The position numbers and the translations under genes are program-made. DNA of 64,000 bases from Plumapathes pennacea (Eukaryota > Cnidaria > Anthozoa > Antipatharia > Myriopathidae): positions 4,822,667 to 4,886,666 of the forward strand of contig OZ038465.1 in NCBI GenBank assembly GCA_964036295.1. The letters run 5' to 3'. How positions within the stretch are numbered: the stretch's first letter is position 1; each line of letters opens with the position of its first letter. Of this stretch, positions 13,001-26,587 are shown in pieces. A model generated the notes under the pieces. The model worked only from the letters and a program-made list of their open reading frames with translations. It did no database searches and was not told the DNA's origin.

Positions 13001-15379
13001 GCTTCTGACAAAAATGGCTTGACAATACTCCGTTTTAATTCTAAACTGCGCTCTTTGTCTCGATCCAGTCGTGCTGAATACGAGCAGAATTAGACAAAGA
13101 CTTAGCAACAGTGTGGGAATCTTCTCAAAGAGATAGGACTTCAGAAAGCTGCGAAGAAACGTGTCACCTAATTGCGAACGCTCTTCTTGTGGGTAAACAT
13201 TTTAGATAGGCCGGGCTTAAAATACGTCTCGGTGCGGTGATTGAAACAGACTCCCGCAGCCTCGAGATAAAAGGAAACCTCTTTAAAACGTCACCGTGGG
13301 AAGAACAGAATTCAAAAACACACTCTTATCGCCTGCGGTCTTGTTTGGAAAGTCGCACGCGTGCTGAAGCCTTATCTTGCTCTGTGGGTGACTTTTGATC
13401 TTCCTAAAAGCTGTTCTCTTGTTTACTTAAAGCAACAGGCCTCGAGAATCAAAATAGAGAAAAGAGAATGGTCGAATATCAGCTGTATATTGATAATGTT
13501 TTTAGCAAACGCTGTGATTTTTGCGTATAGGAATCAAAGTCACACACTGGATGTTTGAAAGCGCGGCAACTTGGCGAAGAGAAGCAATCACCAAGTTTTC
13601 TTTTTCTTTTTGAGCGCGTGCTTTTCAGCACCATGCCGTTGTAGTTTGACAACATAATTTCCATGACAAAAAGAGAAGTGTATAGGACACGCGGTTTGGT
13701 TTTGTTTCTTGCCCACGCCGAATTATGCGGTGGAATATGAATCATAACTGCTGTGTTGAAAAACAGGGTAAGTGAAGCGAGACGTTTGCAAACAAAATGG
13801 ACGCGAAAGCATTGCGCCCTTCGATCGAGACTTTTCTCACAAAAGTTTAAGAGAGGTGCGCGTTTTTTTGAACTGTTGATGCTCCAAGCCTTGAAGGCAT
13901 GATAGTATCGAACTCAGTCCCAGTACAGTGATAAGAACTCGACACCTGGCAGTCAGAAAAGAGGCAATTTAACAGACCCAGTTTACAATGCTACATTATT
14001 CGAGTAACAAATAATTGTCATTTCTCAACGGAAGTACGACACCGATTTCTTTTTACTGTTGTGAGGCAAATAATACTCCAATTAGGATCTTATTTATTTG
14101 GTCTTTCAAACGACGATAAAATATTGATGTTGGCTTGAGTCCGATATCGTAATTATAAAATTATTCGGACCTGGAGACAATCTAAAAGCATTTTTGATGA
14201 GATGCTGTTTCCTTTATTGACTTGATGAGCGTGTACTTCATTTCAGTTGTTCATTCAGGAACGAGGTACTGTGCCGAAAACAATTGTACATAGTCTTGAA
14301 CCAGTTACAGTGTCTATATACCAATCTTGAATTTCGTTGCTTGGCAATCGCTTACTTTTCGCTCTTCTCCTGGTATGCTATTTTGTGGTTCAACAACAAG
14401 AGGGCCTGTTTCTCGAATTTTCGGTGTTTTCAACCATCAACTATTTAAAAAACAAATCTGTTCTCTTTCCCTCGCCAAGTTGGTGCTCTTCAAGGTCTAC
14501 CTCGCTGAATAGTGGCGCCGTAGAACAATTGCTCTGAAGGAACATTAACCATAAACAGAAATCTCAATATGAATGTGTTGAAGTGGAAAGGTGTTACAGA
14601 CATTAAAAAAATATTAAACATTCCTTCTGTGGACTTGATAAAATATTCATACAGCTGCTGTGAATCAGATTTGTGCTTTAGAGAAATCCCTTGAGGCAAG
14701 GTTTGCCTTCCGTGCATGAATACGAACTAACAATAAACAGTACAACCATTAGTCCACGAAATTGAGTTTTCCTTTTACACAACATTCACCGGAAGCGGGC
14801 AATTCGCTCGTGCGCGCACTTAACTCGAACACAGAGGGACAGCGGGGATTACCTATTCCCTGAATTTTATAAGGATACAAACCAAAACGTGCAAATTAGT
14901 GTTGGCAATTAGGTGATAATTAGAGAACGGGGCGTGGGCCGACCACTCAATTGTTACAGCGAGTTATTAAGCGTGGCGCACTGCTTTATGCTGATTGGGC
15001 GCTAGCTGGAGTACCCTTAGAGAGAGCTGTGTTTTTGTCCAATCGCCTTCACGAAGCGAGTTTGCGGTTGGATAGCTTGCCTTGTGTTTTTGTTTGTATT
15101 GCGCTCTTTTCAGCTGACATAATGTGCGCATAAAAGAAAAAAAGAGCACACGGGCACTTTAAAAGCGGCACGCGCCCAACAAATTAGCCAGTTGAAACAT
15201 TGCCACTCGCCAGACCGCGTGCGCTCAACTATACCTAGACGTTCTTTTCACGGATAGCGAGTGCTTAAGCTGTCAAGTAGAATAACTCTTCAAAAACCCG
15301 TCTAACTCAAGCAAAAGCCCTGTGAAGGATTTTCAGAGAGCGACACTTGCCACGGAGGTGAAAAAAACGCAAGAAAAAA
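7019..15379. other. 8.4-kb spacer without a recognised gene
   Basis: Between the divergent starts of the sorting nexin and the FEZF-like gene. I see a G20 homopolymer at 7604-7623, a poly(A) run at 9661-9687 and several short frames without splice support or recognisable domains. The AT-rich part nearest 15380 is expected to hold regulatory DNA of the transcription-factor gene, but I cannot point to a specific element. Confidence 0.6.
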
Positions 15380-16655
15380 ATGCCTCGGTCATTTCTGGTA
15401 AAGCTAAAAAAGAGTAGTCCGACAGGTCTTCTCAGCGAGAATGGTGAGTAGAGAAACTTTTACAATCCATTTCAAGTTATCAGGTTGAGACATAAGTTTA
15501 TTTCTCTCTCGTACACGACCTTATTTTGGGAAAACTTCGTCTGGATAAAGACGCTAAGATTTTGCTGGTCTCGATCAGCCACGCGTCATTAAATATTCAT
15601 CAGCAAACAAACAGAGACAGTAAAATCTGAGATTGTTCTTTCTGCTTTCTCCGACAGACTACAGTCATCAACCTGTGCCTCCGAGCATGTGGGAGCCGAT
15701 TCGGGTCCAAATCGAGCCGTCACAGGTCTTCCAGCCCATCAAACTGGACCTGAGTTCTCTTGATCCGCCGGTTAGACCTGCAAAAGGCCAGTTGAACTCT
15801 GCCAAGCCGCGCTTCTTCAGCCCATTTACGTTCAATCCACTCCAGCTGAACGCGAACCATGGCGACTTTTGCGACGCGGCGACCGCCGAATTCGTAGCAA
15901 ATGCTGGCTGCGGTTTGGTTGAGAGGAACAAGAGCCCCCCGACGCTGGACGAGGCACTTGTTCCGTCGCCGACAAGGAGCGACGATGGATTTCCAAAAGC
16001 AAACATTTTCATCCCGGGAAACGGCTTTCTTGGGCTAGAAAACTGCAAACCCGCCCCGCACTCTACAATGACAGCATCCGCAGCCCCTATCGTTGGCCGA
16101 AAGAGAAGAAGCGGAACACCCAAAACATTTACCTGTGAAGTGTGTGGCAAGGTGTTTAATGCGCACTACAACCTGACCCGCCACATGCCAGTCCATACGG
16201 GCGCCAGACCATTTAAATGCAAAATCTGTGGCAAAGGCTTCCGCCAAGCAAGCACGTTGTGCAGGCACAAGATCATCCACACAAAAGAGAAACCTCACAA
16301 GTGTAACATTTGCAACAAGGCGTTCAACCGATCGTCCACCCTCAACACGCACATTCGCATTCATGCCGGCTACAAGCCTTTCGTGTGTGACATTTGTGGC
16401 AAAGGGTTTCATCAGAAGGGCAATTATAAGAACCACCGCCTGACTCACACTGGGGAGAAGCCGTTCAAGTGCCACATCTGTGGCAAGGCTTTTCATCAAG
16501 TGTACAATCTGACATTTCACATGCACACGCACAACGAGAAGAAACCGTTCACCTGCAAAGAATGTGGCAAGGGATTCTGCCGGAATTTCGATTTGAAGAA
16601 GCACATTCGGAAACTACACGAGGACAAGGGACTTCTTGAAAAAACTGCACACTAA
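15380..16655 (+). CDS. FEZF-like zinc-finger repressor with SNAG-like N terminus
   Basis: Two exons, 15380-15443 and 15658-16655, joined in phase (G|GTGAGT ... CGACAG|AC), give 353 residues. An in-frame TGA at 15359-15361 closes the frame upstream, which favours the ATG at 15380. Residues 1-11 read [11 protein letters not shown], the SNAG motif of the Snail/Gfi/Insm families that recruits LSD1-CoREST. Residues about 179-345 hold six C2H2 fingers with FEZF-diagnostic wording ([79 protein letters not shown]). The FEZF Engrailed-homology motif (FSIxxI) is not seen. FEZF factors are DNA-binding repressors in neural and sensory patterning. Exon 1 is short and was found by eye, so transcript support is needed for the SNAG exon; the zinc-finger exon is secure. 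Confidence 0.88.
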
Positions 16656-17089
16656 GTGCGACTTCTAAATACTTCTTAGGCGCTAATGTACTCAGTTTGT
16701 CAATATACTGTGCAGAAAGAAAATCGTACAAAGCCGAAAAGTGACAACTATTCGATTTGCAAAATCTCTTAACAATTCTAAATGAATAATTCAAATACAT
16801 TTTCCATATTTGAATATAAACAACAATTCATATAACGGGATGGCACGTGGGCTAACAAAGGCCCTTTAGAGAAAGTGTATCATGTGGATTACAGGACAAA
16901 AGAGTGAAAGACAGAGCTATGAATACATGCTACAGATTATATCTCGCCTTCACATGGAAATAGAAAGCCTGCGTTTCTTGTTGTACATAAAACGAGCGAG
17001 AAATACACTTATAAAAGAATGCGTACATTGTTCGCCCTAGTAGATATGTTAGGCCATGGTTTTTAGCTGTATATAAAGAAATGTTAGCA

Positions 17090-17095
17090 AATAAA
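17090..17095 (+). terminator. Poly(A) signal of the FEZF-like gene
   Basis: AATAAA on the plus strand, 435 bases after the stop codon; the first canonical hexamer I noticed downstream. Confidence 0.55.
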
Positions 17096-19882
17096 GACAT
17101 GACACGGCATCTTGTGTTTATCACTCTTTTCAAGGGTGCGCTTTTGTGTATTTGGGAGATTTTTTATTTGATTGAATTTTCGGTTGGTTTGGCGGTTTTT
17201 TCACATTTCTTTGGGTTAGGCGCCAAGTAAGAAATACATTTTAACCTGTGTTCTAGATTGGACGGGAAACAAATAACTCAATGCAACTTTTAAAAAAATC
17301 TCGAACAAAACAGTTAGTTTCAAGTCAACTTTATTTAAAAAATACACAGGAATTAAATTGCTTTGACAGACTTTAACAGAAAATTAGTGTTTTTCTTTCT
17401 TAGCTGAAAATCCAAAACCCCTGTTCAAGTTTCTTGGTTACAATGGCACTTCTATAGCTCGCGCCATGCAGTTCGGAGAGGATATATTTTCATTATTATT
17501 TTTTTGTAATTTTTCACATATTAAGCCAAACAACTTAATCAACCATTTATATGATCGCGGGAGGTACAGATAGAACTAATAAAAGTTTGTCTATCACATC
17601 GACAAACAGTGTTGGGTCTCGTGTTACTAAATATTTTTGGCAAACTGTGACTCAAGCAACCTAATAAAGACATTAACTCAAGCATTGAACTTCAATGGGC
17701 ACAATTCATTGTGACGATATAACAGCTAAGTGTTCAACCGGTTTCACTTCTATCGCTTATAACGGGGTTCACTGTACACAGTGATGATTGAATTTCAATT
17801 AAGGCTTCAAACTTGTCCGATAAAGATTTATTGATCAGCTTTTCATTTTAACTAATTACGAATCCTCATTTAATTACAAGAAAGGAACCCACAAAGTGGG
17901 GCTTCCAGCGGAGAAAAAGAAAAGAAATCTCTGTAAAATTGAATTTGCCCTGGGGCTTTAAAACACGCTACGAAAAATATAAACAAAAGCTTTATAATAT
18001 TATATACTCTTTCAACTTCCGACAATTTCCTGCATTTATTCTGCGGAGTGAACTACTCTCACATAAATGGCTACTTCACCCAATACAAACAAGTGCACAC
18101 AAAAACAATGCCAATGGAATCATGTATTATTCCAGAAGTTCTTGGCATAAAGTGAGGAATAAATTAAGTGAATCCAAGACTAGAATTGCATGTATTACAT
18201 GCTAAGTTATTGATTCGTGTGCCGTATTGTACCATTGTATATTCCTCCCCACGCTGTTTGAACACCGTGATTTACAGTGCGTGACTAAAGCGGTAACTAT
18301 ATAGTACTATCAATTTAAGCCACACGGTGGCTGCGAGTTCTTCACGTTTGCATGTACAGTGCGCACTAGGTTCAAAATTCATTTTCTAATCGAGGTAGTT
18401 CTCTGTGTACCATCAGTGGCATGGTTAGGCGGTTAATTTCAAACACATCAAATTATTGGCGTAGTTATCATTCAGCTGTGGAAATGTGCGAGGTAGTGAA
18501 AAGCAACGAACTACACGGAGCTCGCTAATTCGTACCGGACTCAAAATGGTGATAGTTTCACATTTTGTATATACCCCAAATATAACTCTTTTTAGTTTCT
18601 GAAGCAAATTGGACTTTTAGCATCCTTTCAACCATACATAATAAATTGTTCTGACCATTTTGAACGACCTTTCTCCACCTTATAAAAATATCATACTAAT
18701 TTTACTATGCTATTCGACTTTGGAATGATGGTTTGGTGAACCTATTTTGCGGCGGCAATTTTAATTCAAATCAAGCTCTGCGCTATAAAACACATGTCAA
18801 TATCCTATAAAAGTTTCCATTGTTTGAAAGCAATGATGGAATAATTTAGTATGTAACCAATGAGTTTTACAAAGTTTTTACGAATTCAGCCGATCGCCAC
18901 GACTATTTTGGTATTTTATATTCGGAAAATCCAAAATTTCCCAAATCACAACAAGATAATGGTCACCACAAGGTCATTTTGATTGTATACGACAAATAAT
19001 TTGGTACTTTCAGGATTACCCGGACGGTACTAACTATATTATACTATACATGATGAGTAGAAAAAAAGACGGCAATTGGGTATATGTAGGCTTGTAAGAA
19101 CAAAACAAAAAGAAAAAGAAGCGGAGAAAAGGTTGACGACAAGCTCCACCCCCAGCTTCAATGTTGAATATCACATGTTTAGTAATATAATATTGCAACT
19201 AATACGCTCGTGAGATACGTGATTGCCTTCCAACGTACATTTTATCTCTTTTTTTTTTTTTTTTTTTTGTTCGGTTGTTTTTGCAAACTTTGCGCGGGCA
19301 TAAAACACACAAAGAAAGAGATTTGTCTAAAATGTGGTAAATTTCAGAATGCTCTGACTACGAATCTTTATTCACGCATCATCAGAGCCAGGAAAACGTT
19401 CATCAATACAATATGTACAGCAGCAACACACGAGAAGTGGCACGCGATAAATTATTGTATTGTTCAAATAAATCAAATAACTCAAAGAAAACGAAATATT
19501 TATATTATAATGGGTATAGGTTTAGTACTTTTAGTCCTGTTTCAAAACAAAGATTGTGCAAAATCTTTTGCATCAAAATGAAATGCATTTAAAATGAAAA
19601 ATGCGAGTGAAATTACTTAACTCGCTTTGAAACAGAAGTAATATTTGATTTATGGTAAAAGAAGTACAGCTAAGTATTTATTAAAATATTTTTCTACAGT
19701 TGCATGCCTTGTGTTTTATTCATTAAACTATCATTCATTCTGTCAACCATGTGTGACTCCCTATTTTTTCCAAATCTATCAATAATTGTAGGATAATTAT
19801 AATTGTAGGAACATGTTTGAGATAATACATTAATTATTACAAACTCAGTAATGAGGGACACTGAGGTTGCAAAAACATAAAA

Positions 19883-20005
19883 TTTATTTCTGGGAAAATT
19901 TGAATCATGTACACTGTAAAAGGGAGGGGTTCTACTTTGCAGTATATTCACCATTTTTACCTCTGTTTACCACTACTGTTAATCACTTTGCTTACAACTT
20001 TTATT
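19883..20005 (-). terminator. Candidate poly(A) signals of ALG10
   Basis: TTTATT (AATAAA on the minus strand) occurs at 20000-20005, very near the stop, and again at 19883-19888. Either could serve ALG10. Confidence 0.45.
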
Positions 20006-20030
20006 TACTGCTATTGTTTACCGCTTTTGT

Positions 20031-22062
20031 TTACCACATAAAACGCTGAACTTCCTCAGGGCTGTGAGGCCAGCGAAAAGGCTTCTCAAGGAACAGATAC
20101 ACTGTACCTGCATTCACAGCCAAGTAAAGAACAAGCTCTAACAACAACCTCCACATGGAGCTCACGGGCACATGCAATCTGAACATGAGGTATGGCAAAA
20201 TGAAATAACGAAATTCCAGAAGCTTTTGAGGAACTGTAAGTGCTCCAACACAGACATAAAATACCAGCCGCCAGAGAATGCTTTGTTTGGATAACAACTG
20301 GTTAATACCCCATGCAGCAAACATGTACACAGGAATGAGGGCATACCGGACTGCCCAGTGTCTAGCATAAACTTTACGCCACAGGTAAAAGGGATAATGG
20401 CGATTGTCGGCCAGAAGGTACTCATGCACGTAGGTGAATTTGTACACCATCCCTAACATTAGACCTGTGACACAAACTCCTCCAAGAACATAAAGGGGCT
20501 TTTTAAGTGCATTTTTTAAGGATCTTAAGAATTTTAAAATATCCTGTGGCAGGGCTAAGTGGGAACTGCTAAAAAATAATGTGAAACCAACAAAATAGAA
20601 TACTTGGGGTAAATTTAAGGAAGCTTCATGACTGGATTTATCGCCCACAACTATCCCTCCATTGATAACAACAAATGTACCAAAACATAACACAACCAAA
20701 CCATATACCCACAAGCACCTAAACATCTCAACAAAATGCACAAAGAAAGCCTTGATGTACTCAAACAGTTCTGGCAACACGGCTTTTGATGTACCTGCAG
20801 GTTTCTTCTGGATGACTGTTTCCAGTTTTCGTGCTGCAGTTGTCCCTGCAGTAAACACCACCCAGACCACATTTGTCTGACGAAATAGGATGGCTACACA
20901 GCCCATTAGTGCTGCTGCGAGGTGGTTTCCACGAAGACTCAGGTAGTACAGCAGAAGGACAAAGAATGTGGACCCAGGATCAGTGTAGTACAGGAAGGTG
21001 TAGAAGTACAACAGAGGAAACAAGGCTAATACCAACGCTGCCAGGCTGCACTTGGATGTGAAGTTGTCATCAGTAGACCCAGATTCCTTTGTGCCATTCT
21101 AGAAATTTTTATAACAAAATCCCTTGACTTGGAGTTGAGAATAGCTGATGCTACATGCATGTTTTCAGAACACATACTGGTGTGTTGTACAACCAATTAA
21201 ATGAAAAAAGTTTACATGTATACATGTTCCTTACAACTACAAGTGAATACTTAGCCAGCATGTATAATCATGGAAATATGGATATCACACCTATAATCCT
21301 GCAAACTATGATCAAATGTAAAATCTATAATTCAGTGCCCATACCTATATCATGTCAACTCTGCACAGTGATTTCCAGGTCAAACTAGTGAATATTTGCA
21401 AAGAAATCCTTGTTATAAGGTAGTAGGTTGGAGCATATTCATTGTTGTTGCCAATTGGCACCTCTTAACAAAGATTTCTTTGCAAATATTTATCAATTAA
21501 CCTGAAAATCTACTTACACTATCGACATACATAGTTCTGTGCAATGAATTATTGACTGGTTGAATAATTGTTTTTAATTGTCACAAAATAGTTATGTTTG
21601 GGCCTAATATTTATAATGGCCGCGGCTTGTACGCGGGGCTTGTTTGTAAAATATTGTTTTTACCACTCCAAAAGAAAATTCATATCTTTCTAAAGGTAAA
21701 CTTTGAACACTTACCTCTCTATGTATGCACATCAAAAGTTTGCGAAGCAGCCATAGGTTGCCAACAAAGAACATGAAGTTTGTGAGTCTCAAAAATAAAG
21801 CTGAACACACGATCTCCGATTCTAGCTTGGTAAAAAATGCGAAAGTCTTGAGAACAGCAAAGGAACTCAGGTACAGTCCGGGCAGGGTCGTTATTTTGGG
21901 GTCCCACTCAAAGAACAGATGCTGGCAATACTTTTGTGCTTGGGGTACGTGAAATATTTCATCCAGATACGGCTTTGGCACCTTGGCGCTCATGCGGAGA
22001 AAAACCCCGGCTGTTATTGCACAGAGGGCCGAGGCGAAGGTAAAAAACGGGAAGTGAAACAT
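20031..22062 (-). CDS. ALG10: ALG10, Dol-P-Glc alpha-1,2-glucosyltransferase
   Basis: Two exons, 21715-22062 and 20031-21098, joined in phase 0 across a 616-bp GT/AG intron, encode 471 residues, matching the usual 470 or so. The protein adds the third, terminal glucose to Glc2Man9GlcNAc2-PP-dolichol in the ER, the step that makes the N-glycan precursor a good oligosaccharyltransferase substrate. Signatures seen: PYLDEIFHVPQAQKYC near residue 30 and WDPKITTLPGLY soon after, both characteristic of DIE2/ALG10; then LYYTDPGS, FRQTNVVWVVF, NGGIVVGDKSSHEA, LLADNRHYPFYLWR and PQKLLEFRYFILPY, ending RFMW. Many hydrophobic membrane segments are spread along the chain. The start was set at MFHFPFF because it matches the family's short N terminus; the frame itself stays open further upstream. 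Confidence 0.95.
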
Positions 22063-25000
22063 ACTCTCAAAAAAGGCTCCGCGATGAAGTTTTATAATAC
22101 GCACATCATATACACTATTATATTGTCCCGTTTGAACAGCTGCGCATGATGGGATTTGTGGTGCCCAAGCCTTTCTCTCGCCAGCGCAAAATGGCACTTA
22201 CTAGTGAGAGGTCGGGTTACACACTTTTTCGCAATATTTTTCCGTAAGCCGCTGTACATTATTAGAATTAGAATTTTAGAGTCGCCAAAAGAGGAGATAG
22301 CTTATCGCAACGTACGTTCATCTAAAGTGCGACTTCCAGTATGTGTGCATCAAGAATATTTCACCAATCTCGTCAAGATAAGGAAAGTAGGTCCACTCTT
22401 AGAGGGGAAGTGATGTCATTGTCACTTTGAACTAGATATTAAGGGATTATTTACGAAGTTACCAACCGGATATGTCAGAACAGACAGCCACTTTTAATAC
22501 ACTACTGGTTACCAGTCCGTTATGTCCTATCCATCATCCCTGAATAAAAGGAAGCTTCTTTGTGTAAGCAAGAGCATAAGGCAATTAAATCAATCATCAT
22601 TTAGATCTCTTCTCCGTTTAGGCTCCCTTGGGGAGGTACCCTGCTAGCAGAGCCTCCGAGTAGGGGGCAGGGTTAAAAAGGAAAAAAAGAGAGCGCGCGG
22701 GGAATTTTCTCTCCCCCAGGCTTCCTCACGCATTACATTTCCCACGCTAAACGCCACGTACACATAGAAGCCTCTGCGGAGGAAAGAGATCCTTTAGTGG
22801 GGGGTTGACGCGCAAGCGAGATAACGCAAGTGACGTCAGAGGTGGCGGTAAGCAAATAATATGATATTGAACAGTAGTGATTTTGAATATATATTACTGA
22901 ATCTCCTTCTCATTTGTATAAAGTTTTTTCTTTTTTTTTTCTTTTAAGACACTATTTTTGACTCCTTCTTTTTATGAGCTTCCATCCTTTGATCAGCACC
23001 ATTTCAGCTGGTATAATTTTCTTTTCTGTTTCCAACTCTACTCTTAAATTTTTCCTGCGCATCTTGGTCTCTCTATTTTTTTCCTTGTCACAGATTTCCC
23101 TCAAAATAGCTTAAGACTCGACCGTTAAATATATCTTCCGGCCTGTCATCACTATGTTGTTCCTGCCTGCTAATTGCGCCTGTATACATCAGTAAATATG
23201 AGTGTACGTAGGACGGTGTATCTCTGTGTTTATGCTAAACTGTGAATTTGTTACTTTGGTAACATGTTCGTCAGAGTCTCCTCTTCTGAGCTGATGCTTA
23301 TCACACTAAATATAGTTCTTGCAAGCAGACCAATACAGTGCTACAGTAACGCGCCTGTGATTGGCTAGTGATGACGATTGATCTAGATCAAATTCTCTGT
23401 TTTGTCTGAAAACTCCTCAGTACAGCTTCACGTGCTTCAAAGCTCGGCGTTTGTCTTAAAGGCAGACAAAGATTGGATCACAGTAAGGTAAGGCAGTCGA
23501 AGACAAGTACACCCAACCCATCACAACTGACAACGCTCACAAAAATCCGCATAGCCAGTTAAAAGATTGGCGTTTAGGATGTCAACGACCATGCATTGGT
23601 TCACTGCGACTCCGAGGTCCAATATAACCTTTGGTTTTTGCATGAAAAGGTGCACAGATAACGTTTTACATTGTGGATCGGAAAGTCTATACTTCTCAAG
23701 AACTGATGGATGTTAAAGAATGAAACACTGGCTTGAATCCGTGCAGAGACCACGCTGAGAGCTGCCAGCGTATCAGGTGTATGAGCTCCATCGATGGACG
23801 ATCTACTAACACATGTTTAATCATAATAAGCAGTGCATTTCCGTAGTTGCGCAGCCTTGATTTCTGCTCGGAGTGACTTTGCACAATCAGCTGTGGTCAT
23901 ACCACGGCAATCACTGATGAACTCTCTGATAGAATAGATCTATAGAACCGCGCCAAACTACTACAGCAGGCCCCCGCCGAATTGACCGGACGAAAACAGC
24001 CTGAACTTGGCCACGTTTCTAGTCACCGATTCAGTGGTGATTATTATGAGACAACACTTCAATTTGCATTCAAAGGACCCGATAAGTTTATGACATCATT
24101 TTGTAGTTGTTTTGACGCAAAAGCACAACAGCAAATTCTCTCCAAATGCATGACTTTTACAGGCCTCTCAAGTCAGCGGTCATTGTGCTTAATAAAACGA
24201 CCACGAGAATAACATCAGATCAACCAGTTTGCTTGAAGTCGTTTAAGCGGCGGATTTCATGAAAGCTTGCACGTCCACTTGTATTAATTGGTGTCAAAGG
24301 TGCATACTGTCTGTCGGACACAAAGTGAGCTGCCGGCTTTTTTCCCGGGACATCGGGAGTCAATGCACGTAGATTCAGTCGCTTCTCAAAAATTTCTCAT
24401 AAGAGTAACGTAAGTTTTATTCCGTCAACTTCAGCTTCCGAAATTCGCTGCCAAGTCATATGAGATAATCAAATGTGTTTGTCACAATAGCTAGTAATAC
24501 GATTGCGCGCGCCATGAGGCAATTTGGTCACGAAAACAATTCACGGAATTTCTCGATTCAATCCTTTCACTTGCCACGTTTTTCTGTCCGCATTAACTAA
24601 AAACCGTACAAGAGAGATGTCAACTTCATTTGGCAGCTGCAATATAAAGGCTTCATGTTGAAATACTCATCCTGAGAGCTTTCATTTGAGTGGACATAGC
24701 CGGACACTAGTTCAGGAGTTAGTGAAGGCTAGCATCATCACTAAGCAGTTAATGCCTCTTGTTTCCTGACTAATCCCCCCTTGAGCATACACTATAAAGT
24801 CAACACAAATAGAAAGACTAAGTTCTAAAAAAAATGTTAATTTAAACTATATTACTCCTTTCGCCCTCCGTTTTGTTTTCTATTTTTGACTCGCCTCATG
24901 CTCATCTATTTGTGAACTATATCAACCTCAGCGCTTCCCCGGGGAACTTGTCACATGTTTAACATACTTGTAGTTAAAAAAGGGCGGCCTCACACAGCAG

Positions 25001-25884
25001 GCATGCCAGAGTCCATAGTAATTATACACGGCATACAGTATCCCGGGCCCGTAGCTCAGAGATGAATACCATCACCCAATACTTCAATAATGTGATGCCA
25101 CGTTTAGGAGCAAAACTATCTAAGAACTTGCCTCAGCTTAAAACGTGTCAACTATAACTGAGCTATATCAAAGAAAGGTTAACTCAAGTTTCCCAGTATC
25201 CAGGCAAGCGGATAAAGCACAAAACAAAATGGTTTAGATTTAATCTAGGATTGTGTTTCGCCGTTCCACCGTTAGTCTCAAAAGGAGATTTAACACCGAT
25301 GGGAGTCAATCCATGGAAACGTGAGTTGCATGAGGATATTGTGGCGATGATACAGCACGAAGAACGAGGCGTATATTTGTAGATAATCACAATACTATCT
25401 CACTTATTACAGTTTATGGTACCGCCTTGCAATTTAGAATGTTAAAATAGTATACCTGTAAGTTCTCATTACAATACAAAGTAATTTATCACTGATTTAG
25501 TCAGACTACTAAATCAAGATTGTGGGTTGGTATACTGATCCGGCGAGAAAGGTCAAGAATCACTTTACTTATACGGGAGCAATTACACGAAAATGAAAAT
25601 TGTCCAGACTGCTTCAAGTGCCAAAACTGGCCTAGCTTGTTCGTCGCTTTTTTGGCAGAGGGAAACGTCGTTGCACTAAATTAGCCAGTCAATAGGCTTC
25701 TATGATACGCAACAAAAATAAACTGACTTGACTGATCACCAGATTGGTGGGCCAATAGATAGTAAGATAGACAAATAGAGAGATAGACCCTCATTAGCCC
25801 AGTCAAGTCCCACCCAGCTACAGTTTGTCTGTTGTTGGTCTATTTTCTAATACGGTGGCAACACTGATGTTTTTGTCAGGCAGA
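22063..25884. other. 3.8-kb spacer, no supported gene
   Basis: Between the 5' ends of ALG10 and the small two-exon gene at 25885. A short frame near 23700-23880 gives weak protein-like wording but no convincing exon structure. No element with clear ends was seen. Confidence 0.55.
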
Positions 25885-26587
25885 ATGGAGTTGATGAGCT
25901 ATCTGTGTTCGGATGAATGGAAGAGAGTGGTTACTCCGCACCCCAGCAAGCTTCAGAGTAGCGGTAAGTGATCAGCTTCCATTTTCTCCTGTTGTCTCTC
26001 ACCAGAGATATATCAAACACGGTATGGAGAACTTAGTGTTTGATAGCTGGCTTGGATGAGAGCTGATTGATAAACTATCAATTCTCACCACATCACTCAC
26101 GGCATACTGTTTTTCTTGAATGGTTGGGAGAATTTGAATTATGAGTTATTATAATAATTATTTTGAATTATGAGTTATTATAATAATTATTTTGAATTAT
26201 GAGTTATTATAATAATTATTTTGAATTATGAGTTATTATAATAATTATTTTGAATTATGAGTTATTATAATAATTATTTTGAATTATGAGTTCATGATGG
26301 TTCTGCGGTCTTTCTTGACTACCATCTCGTTTCATCCCACTTTTTTTCAATCAGGTTTTAGAGAGTATCGAATCGGTCATCGCCAGAAACTGGGAGCAGG
26401 ACAATTCCAATATATGGTGTCACAGATACAAGAGGAGGACGCACCCGCGTTACTTCAGATCTCGGGAGCTTCTGGTGAAATGGACCCACTGAAAGAGATC
26501 CAGCGAGTGAACTTGAAAGTTGACCCCTCGTCTGGCGCCATCACAGGGATTATCACCGACGAGGAGTGCGTTGTACGCAAGAATTAA
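25885..26587 (+). CDS. Small protein of unknown function, copy 1 (103 aa)
   Basis: Exons 25885-25963 and 26355-26587 join in phase 1 (AGC G|GTAAGT ... TTCAATCAG|GT) to give 103 residues starting MELMSYLCSDEWKRV and ending ECVVRKN. I do not recognise the family. There is no signal peptide or membrane segment; the second exon looks like a compact alpha/beta domain (FREYRIGHR ... MDPLKEIQRVNLKVD ... GIITDEECVV). Its reality is supported by the paralog at 27880-28832, which has the same two-exon plan, the same intron phase and conserved words: MEL, EWK, DPLK, VxRVVxKN-like end. The intron contains a 29-bp tandem repeat. Likely cytosolic; function not inferred. Confidence 0.75.
26136..26292. repeat. 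Minisatellite, 29-bp unit, 5.4 copies
   Basis: Five head-to-tail copies of a 29-bp AT-rich unit starting GAATTATGAGTTATTATAAT (starts at 26136, 26165, 26194, 26223, 26252) plus a partial sixth at 26281. Copies look identical. Located in the only intron of the small gene, ending about 60 bp before its second exon. Confidence 0.95.

Larger units (their letters stand above)
16656..20030. other. Spacer: FEZF-like 3' UTR, then nothing recognised
   Basis: The first 440 bases are probably 3' UTR ending at the poly(A) signal 17090-17095. A poly(T) run lies at 19248-19269. The remaining AT-rich sequence shows no supported gene. Confidence 0.6.

Noticed and set aside
15668..16604. Two long minus-strand frames opposite the zinc-finger gene
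   Set aside because: Mirror frames of a GC-rich C2H2 array; no independent motif or start context.
23696..23884. Minus-strand segment with IDGAHTPDTLAAL wording recalling folylpolyglutamate synthase
   Set aside because: Only a dozen residues look similar, flanking residues do not fit, and no neighbouring exons were found.
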